Shown here one piece after another: positions 4,039 through 8,197 of a stretch of DNA of 8,197 nt. The stretch covers positions 1 to 8,197 of the forward strand of contig PWUB01000111.1 in NCBI GenBank assembly GCA_003563755.1, written 5' to 3'. The stretch is from Clostridia bacterium (GTDB lineage: Bacteria; Bacillota_E; SLMV01; PUMD01). Below the pieces are notes generated by a model. That model was given only the letters and a program-made list of their open reading frames with translations. It was not told the DNA's origin and made no database searches. The first letter of the stretch is position 1. Every line of letters starts with the position of its first letter. The position numbers and the translations under genes are program-made.

Positions 4039-6909
4039 TCAGTCTTCACATTCCAAAAGATCCAGAAGCGGCCGGTGAACCTCGAAGGGGCCCGAAAAGC
4101 GGCCATCTTCCAGACACCAGTACTGCGCCCCGTCGACGGTCCGTGCCGCCATCTCCACCATCTCCGGGTGACAGGTCAGCAGGAACACCTGGTGACTCCG
4201 GGCTATTTCGTCGATGACGGCCAGAGTCCGCATCCGGTGTCTCGGATCGAAGTTGGCAGCCGAATCATCCAGTATCACCGGAAGAGGGTGCTCGATCTCC
4301 CTGATCCGGGCCAGTCGCACGGCGAAGAACAATTGCTCCTCGGTGGCACCGCTCAGCGCGGATGTCGTCAGCTCAACGGGAATCTCTCCACCCACGACCC
4401 GGAAGTCTGGCTCCGACGGGTCCTCGAGGGTCTGGATGCTTTCGTACGCGTCACCGGTGATGTTCCTGAATATCCGGCTCGCCTGCTCCAGGAGGGAACC
4501 GTGGGCACGCTCGACAAATCGGCGCTGCAGCCGGTGCAAGAGTCGCTCCGCGATTCTCAGGCTGGCGTACCTGACGGTAAGGGGCCGCAGGTTGGCCCGG
4601 CCCTGCTCGATCGCTGCCTGGGCCCGGCGAAGGTTTTCATCGGTGCTGATCTCCTCCATTCTCTGTCGCACCCGCACCCGGTCTTCCCTGAGTTCGTCCA
4701 GTTCATCCTCCAGGGACGCCACCTCATCCTCCAGGCGAACGCGCTCGGCGGCTGCATCAGCCCCTGACACATGCTCTTCGGCAAGCCGAAGGAACGCCTC
4801 CAGGACCCTGTTATCCGTCCCGGAGGTCTCATCATCGAGGTCCAGTACCTTCCGGTGGGACTCAGTATTGAGCACGGTGAGAAGCTTCTGTCTAACCTGC
4901 TGCCACGTCGCCCGCATGTCTTTCAATTCGAGATAACGCTCGCCGCATCGGCAGAACCTCTCCAACCTCACCAGAAGCTCCCTTGCACCCGTGTCGTCAG
5001 CTCCGGCTTCGGGATCTACTTCTTGGAGCAGACCCAGGACTCTCTCCCGGACATCGTCCAGTTCCTTCTCGGCCCGCTGGTATCGAATGGCCAGGTCAAG
5101 CTCCACCAGAGAGGTAGTCACGGTGGAGAACAGATCGTCCGCCCAGTCGACGAAACTTGTCCGGTCCCGCCGGAACTGACGGAGCTGCTCCATCAACCGC
5201 GCCGGATCCCCCAGAAGGGCAGAGATCTCTTCTTCCTGCCGCGCGTGAGCCTCTTCGCGGACGTGCAGGTCGCTGACCTGCTCCTTCAGTCGGCGGACCC
5301 GGTCATAAAACTCCAGGATGTCACCGGCACTCACCTGTGCGGGCACCCCCAGCTCCTCCCGTAGCTGATGCAGACGGCACTGCACCTCCTGCATCTCCGA
5401 CTCGACGTCCCGGGCCGTTTCTTCCCGGTCATCCAGATGCCCCTGCAGGGTCCCGACCGTGTCTTCCGCCCCTGCTCGCCTGCCCTGCTCTCGCACAAAT
5501 TGGAACACCATCGGGGCCAGGAGCAGTACAGCCGCCACCACGCCGACGCCCAGGCCCACCCAGAGATCTAGCCAGCGGCCCACCAGATAGCCCAGCAGGG
5601 CCGAGGCCCCCACGACCGCCAGCCCCTGCAGCCACCTGCCCCCCAGGCCTGGCCTGTCCTGCCTGTCCAGCGCCCGCTCCGCGTCCGCAAGTTGGCGCCG
5701 CAGGCTTTCCATCTCACCGGCAAGGGTGTTCTCCCGGTCCCGCAGCTCCCTCAGGCGGTCCACTGTCTCCTTCAACCGCCCGCGGGACACGATGTCAACC
5801 CGTACTCCTGCCATTCGGTCCGGTTCTCCCTGCCACTCTTGCCATACCCGGCCCGCACTCTCCCCCAGCCTGAGGCGCTCTCCTTCGAGATCGGCGTGCT
5901 CCTTTCGGTAGACGCGTACCCTCTCGCGCCAGCCACTGAGATCCTGTTCGTACTTCCGCAAAACCTCGGTGTTTTCCACCAACATCCTGGTGCGGGAAGC
6001 TACCTCTTCGGTCCCCAGGCGCTCCCGCAGCGACCGGTGCGCCTCTGTCAGCTCCGACCGCCGTCTCCCCAGATCATCTTTCAGCTCGGTAGCCCTGTCG
6101 TGACCGTCGTCGGGGTAGGTCCGCAGGATCTTTGCCGCCTCTTCGCGACTCAGCTCCCGCTCCAGCTGCAGGTATTCCTCTTTGTCCTCCCAGTACTCCT
6201 CCACCAAGCGCAGTCTCGTCACTTTGTGGCGGAGCCTGTCCAGTTCCTGCTGCCTATCTTCCACGTTCCCCTTCAGGGTGCAGATCTTCTTCTGCAGGGC
6301 GCGGAACTCATCCACCTGGGCCAGGGCCTCGTCTCTCTGGTTGACCCCCTCCCGGACTTGCTCGAGGGGAGCCTTGAGCTGATAGACCGCCCGCCCGTGC
6401 TTGCCTCCGATCTTGTCCGCCTCGCGTTCGAGCTCCTTGATCAGCCGGGGGATCCGGATCACATCCGCCCAGCCCGCTCCCAGGAGCACCGCCTGAAGCC
6501 GATGAGCGTCGGATTTGCCCACCCGGGCTGGCAACCGCTTCAGCTCGTCGAGGCTGATGGTGAAGATCTGCCGGTAGGAGAAGCGGGGCACCCCTCCGTA
6601 AATCTGATCTATGGCGATTTCCGGCGCACCGTCCTGGGGCGTCACCCGGGGCTCACTATAACCGGATACGGAGAGCAGATACCGGTACTTTTCGTGCACA
6701 GCCCTGGCCTCCACCGCGTACCTGTCCGCCGCCGGGGGGAGCCTGCCGTCCCGCGGCAGGCCGAAGCCCAGGTGTCTCAGAATCCGCATGAACGTGGTCT
6801 TGCCCGCTCTCTGCGGACCTCCTATCACCACCAGGCCGCGATGCAGACCCTCCATCCTCTGCCGGCGATAGCAGCCGAAGTCTTCCAGGTACAGCTGGTC
6901 AAACCACAT
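4039..6909 (-). CDS. yhaN: YhaN-like SbcC/Rad50-type ATPase with coiled coils and two central membrane-like segments
   Basis: This is a 956-residue AAA/SMC-like ATPase, close in length to B. subtilis YhaN. The ATG at 6907-6909 is preferred: GAGGG lies 6 bases upstream, and the protein then begins MWFDQLYLEDFGCYRR, the typical first strand. The 18 extra codons up to 6963 are out-of-frame yhaO sequence. Walker A is GPQRAGKTT (about residues 31-39, K37). Long charged coiled coils fill about 160-415 and 475-795. Between them lie two hydrophobic stretches (about 428-448 and 449-471) that could form a membrane hairpin. The C-terminal lobe has the ABC signature LSGATEEQL (852-860), Walker B LPVILDDS (876-883), the D-loop ANFD, and the switch-type His914 in LLTCHPE. 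The gene overlaps the yhaO-like nuclease gene by 11 bases, so the two are translationally coupled and probably form an SbcCD-like complex in which this ATPase clamps DNA and controls the nuclease. The precise DNA substrate is unknown. Confidence 0.9.
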   Translation of the reverse strand: MWFDQLYLEDFGCYRRQRMEGLHRGLVVIGGPQRAGKTTFMRILRHLGFGLPRDGRLPPAADRYAVEARAVHEKYRYLLSVSGYSEPRVTPQDGAPEIAIDQIYGGVPRFSYRQIFTISLDELKRLPARVGKSDAHRLQAVLLGAGWADVIRIPRLIKELEREADKIGGKHGRAVYQLKAPLEQVREGVNQRDEALAQVDEFRALQKKICTLKGNVEDRQQELDRLRHKVTRLRLVEEYWEDKEEYLQLERELSREEAAKILRTYPDDGHDRATELKDDLGRRRSELTEAHRSLRERLGTEEVASRTRMLVENTEVLRKYEQDLSGWRERVRVYRKEHADLEGERLRLGESAGRVWQEWQGEPDRMAGVRVDIVSRGRLKETVDRLRELRDRENTLAGEMESLRRQLADAERALDRQDRPGLGGRWLQGLAVVGASALLGYLVGRWLDLWVGLGVGVVAAVLLLAPMVFQFVREQGRRAGAEDTVGTLQGHLDDREETARDVESEMQEVQCRLHQLREELGVPAQVSAGDILEFYDRVRRLKEQVSDLHVREEAHARQEEEISALLGDPARLMEQLRQFRRDRTSFVDWADDLFSTVTTSLVELDLAIRYQRAEKELDDVRERVLGLLQEVDPEAGADDTGARELLVRLERFCRCGERYLELKDMRATWQQVRQKLLTVLNTESHRKVLDLDDETSGTDNRVLEAFLRLAEEHVSGADAAAERVRLEDEVASLEDELDELREDRVRVRQRMEEISTDENLRRAQAAIEQGRANLRPLTVRYASLRIAERLLHRLQRRFVERAHGSLLEQASRIFRNITGDAYESIQTLEDPSEPDFRVVGGEIPVELTTSALSGATEEQLFFAVRLARIREIEHPLPVILDDSAANFDPRHRMRTLAVIDEIARSHQVFLLTCHPEMVEMAARTVDGAQYWCLEDGRFSGPFEVHRPLLDLLECED

Positions 6910-8197
6910 GATCTGCCCTCTCCTCCACGATCCTGTCCAGGATGAGGTCGAAGGCCGCCACAATCAACTGCTCGAGTCTGTCCTCAGTCAGGGCGAACGA
7001 CTCCGGATTCTCCTCTTCGGGATCGGAGCGGGGATCCCAAACCTCTCCCGCGGCCTTTATGAGCTCTTGTCGGAAATGCTCGTCTTCTTCTGCGAGATCC
7101 ACGATCTTTACCAGCTCAGCCACCACGGGGTCGCTCTCCACCAGGGTCTGCAGGTCCGGAATCGGCGCCGCCGTCTCCAGCTGGACCGACTCCGTCCAGA
7201 GGAAGCTCTCCCCGTGTCCGAAATCCTCGCGGAGAGAGCGGGTCAAAACCTCTCGGCTCTCGTCCACGCCCTCTTCACCCAGGACCGTGTGCAGCTCGCC
7301 CCTTCCCGTTATCACCCACCTGACCACGAAGCTGGGAGTCGGTACGTCGCCAGCCGTCTGAACGGGAAGAGCACTGGTCAGCTCCCCCGTCCCGGCGTTG
7401 AGGATATCGGCCGCCCGGTCCCGCAACACCTCCCGCAGCTCGCTCAGGTTCCCGGGCGAAGGAGAAAGGTCCTCCAGCTGCACCCGCTCGGTGACCCAGA
7501 TCACGTCGGAGGTGGGCAGGAAACGGACCCGCTGAACGGCGCCAGGGCGCGCTTCCACCAGCAGGCAGCCGCCCACACCGGGCTCGCGCACATGCCGGCC
7601 CTGCGGCACTCCCGGGTAAGCGACGTAGGGCATTTCAGCGTGCCGGATGCCCAGGCTGTGCACGTGACCTAACGCCCAGTAGTGGATACCTTCCTTGCCG
7701 GTCAGATCGTCCAGAGAACACGGAACATATCGCCGGGCCTGCGGATCCAGGGCGGTGTGCAGAACCCCAACATTCAGAACGTCCTCGTCCGGCGCGGTGA
7801 ACCCCGCGTACATCTTCCTCGACTCAGAGGTATTCCGGTACGACTGGCCCATGACCCGGGCCACCGGAACCTCGTCAGCGTAGACCATTTTTTCCTCCAC
7901 CTCATCAGCCCCGAAGACGGTTACCCCATCGGGTAAGCCGACCAGCTCCTCGGTGAGCGGATCGTGGTTTCCGTAGATGATGAAGACAGGTATCCCCTCC
8001 TCCGACAGCCGGAGAAGCTGTTCTTGCAGGAAGTCAGCAGCCCAGACGGAGCGCGACTTTCTGTCATAGATATCGCCGGCCAGGACCACGAAATCCACCT
8101 GGTGGGCCAGTGCCGCCGAGACAAGCCGCTCTAGCGCTCGGTATGTGGCCCGGTCCAGTCGCTGCCCCGGCGCCTCAGCCTCCGATCCCAGGGCCCG
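6899..8197 (-). CDS. yhaO: YhaO-like SbcD/Mre11-type metallophosphoesterase nuclease (N-terminus cut by window edge)
   Basis: The frame is open to the right edge (432 visible codons, first base at 8197), so the start lies outside the window. The GTG at 8096-8098 is an internal codon, not the start: the upstream codons read RATYRALERLVSAALAHQVD, which fits the helix before the second phosphoesterase motif. Missing at the edge is the first motif, DxH. Visible motifs in order are AGDIYDR (about 40-46), YGNHD (75-79), VLH (H147) and LGHVH (176-180), which together bind the two metal ions, usually manganese. Residues from about 240 on form an acidic C-terminal region that in SbcD relatives caps the nuclease and contacts the ATPase coiled coil. 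The protein is predicted to be a DNA exo/endonuclease acting with the yhaN-like ATPase encoded next, whose start overlaps its end by 11 bases. A general repair role is known for the SbcCD/Mre11 family; the specific role here is inferred. Confidence 0.9.
   Translation of the reverse strand, partial: RALGSEAEAPGQRLDRATYRALERLVSAALAHQVDFVVLAGDIYDRKSRSVWAADFLQEQLLRLSEEGIPVFIIYGNHDPLTEELVGLPDGVTVFGADEVEEKMVYADEVPVARVMGQSYRNTSESRKMYAGFTAPDEDVLNVGVLHTALDPQARRYVPCSLDDLTGKEGIHYWALGHVHSLGIRHAEMPYVAYPGVPQGRHVREPGVGGCLLVEARPGAVQRVRFLPTSDVIWVTERVQLEDLSPSPGNLSELREVLRDRAADILNAGTGELTSALPVQTAGDVPTPSFVVRWVITGRGELHTVLGEEGVDESREVLTRSLREDFGHGESFLWTESVQLETAAPIPDLQTLVESDPVVAELVKIVDLAEEDEHFRQELIKAAGEVWDPRSDPEEENPESFALTEDRLEQLIVAAFDLILDRIVEERADHVV

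Noticed and set aside
3943..4767. A 274-codon plus-strand open frame
   Set aside because: Most of it is the antisense shadow of the yhaN C-terminal ATPase block, and the start region has no ribosome site.
5692..6945. A 417-codon open frame on the plus strand across the yhaN-like gene
   Set aside because: It lies fully antisense to a strongly supported ATPase gene, its product has no recognisable domain, and long antisense frames are expected in G+C-rich coding DNA.

Overview
All recognisable genes in this window lie on the minus strand, so transcription runs from the right edge to the left. The DNA is G+C-rich (roughly 60% by eye). It uses ATG and GTG starts preceded by strong GGAGG/GGTGA-type ribosome binding sites. 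The right-hand pair of genes matches the YhaO/YhaN nuclease-ATPase pair known from Bacillus subtilis. Together these suggest a G+C-rich, possibly thermophilic or anaerobic member of the Bacillota (Firmicutes), but the phylum call is inference and no rRNA or tRNA gene is present to anchor it.

Right part (4039-8197): a metallophosphoesterase of the SbcD/YhaO type, cut by the right window edge, is followed with an 11-base overlap by a 956-residue SbcC/YhaN-type ATPase. The ATPase has an N-terminal Walker A, long coiled coils interrupted by two hydrophobic segments, and a C-terminal signature/Walker B/D-loop block. The two are translationally coupled and most likely form an SMC-like DNA nuclease complex that processes DNA ends or hairpins.

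Middle (2337-4038): after the ATPase comes a 361-base stretch holding two tiny, translationally overlapped candidate ORFs (35 and 33 codons). It also holds a hairpin with a downstream U-run that looks like a leader structure. Then comes a class III PLP-dependent aminotransferase, probably an omega-amino-acid:pyruvate type enzyme, whose best start is a GTG at 3677.

Left part (1-2336): about 530 bases of apparently non-coding DNA contain three inverted repeats, the best being an 11-bp perfect stem enclosing further nested stems. This is followed by a 98-residue ferritin-like two-helix protein carrying a rubrerythrin-type ExxH motif. After a further 247-base gap comes an M28-type zinc peptidase of the DUF4910-like group, cut by the left window edge.

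The nuclease pair is clearly one functional unit. The aminotransferase, the ferritin-like protein and the peptidase have separate leaders and no obvious joint pathway. The least explained parts are the structured intergenic regions and the two coupled small ORFs.
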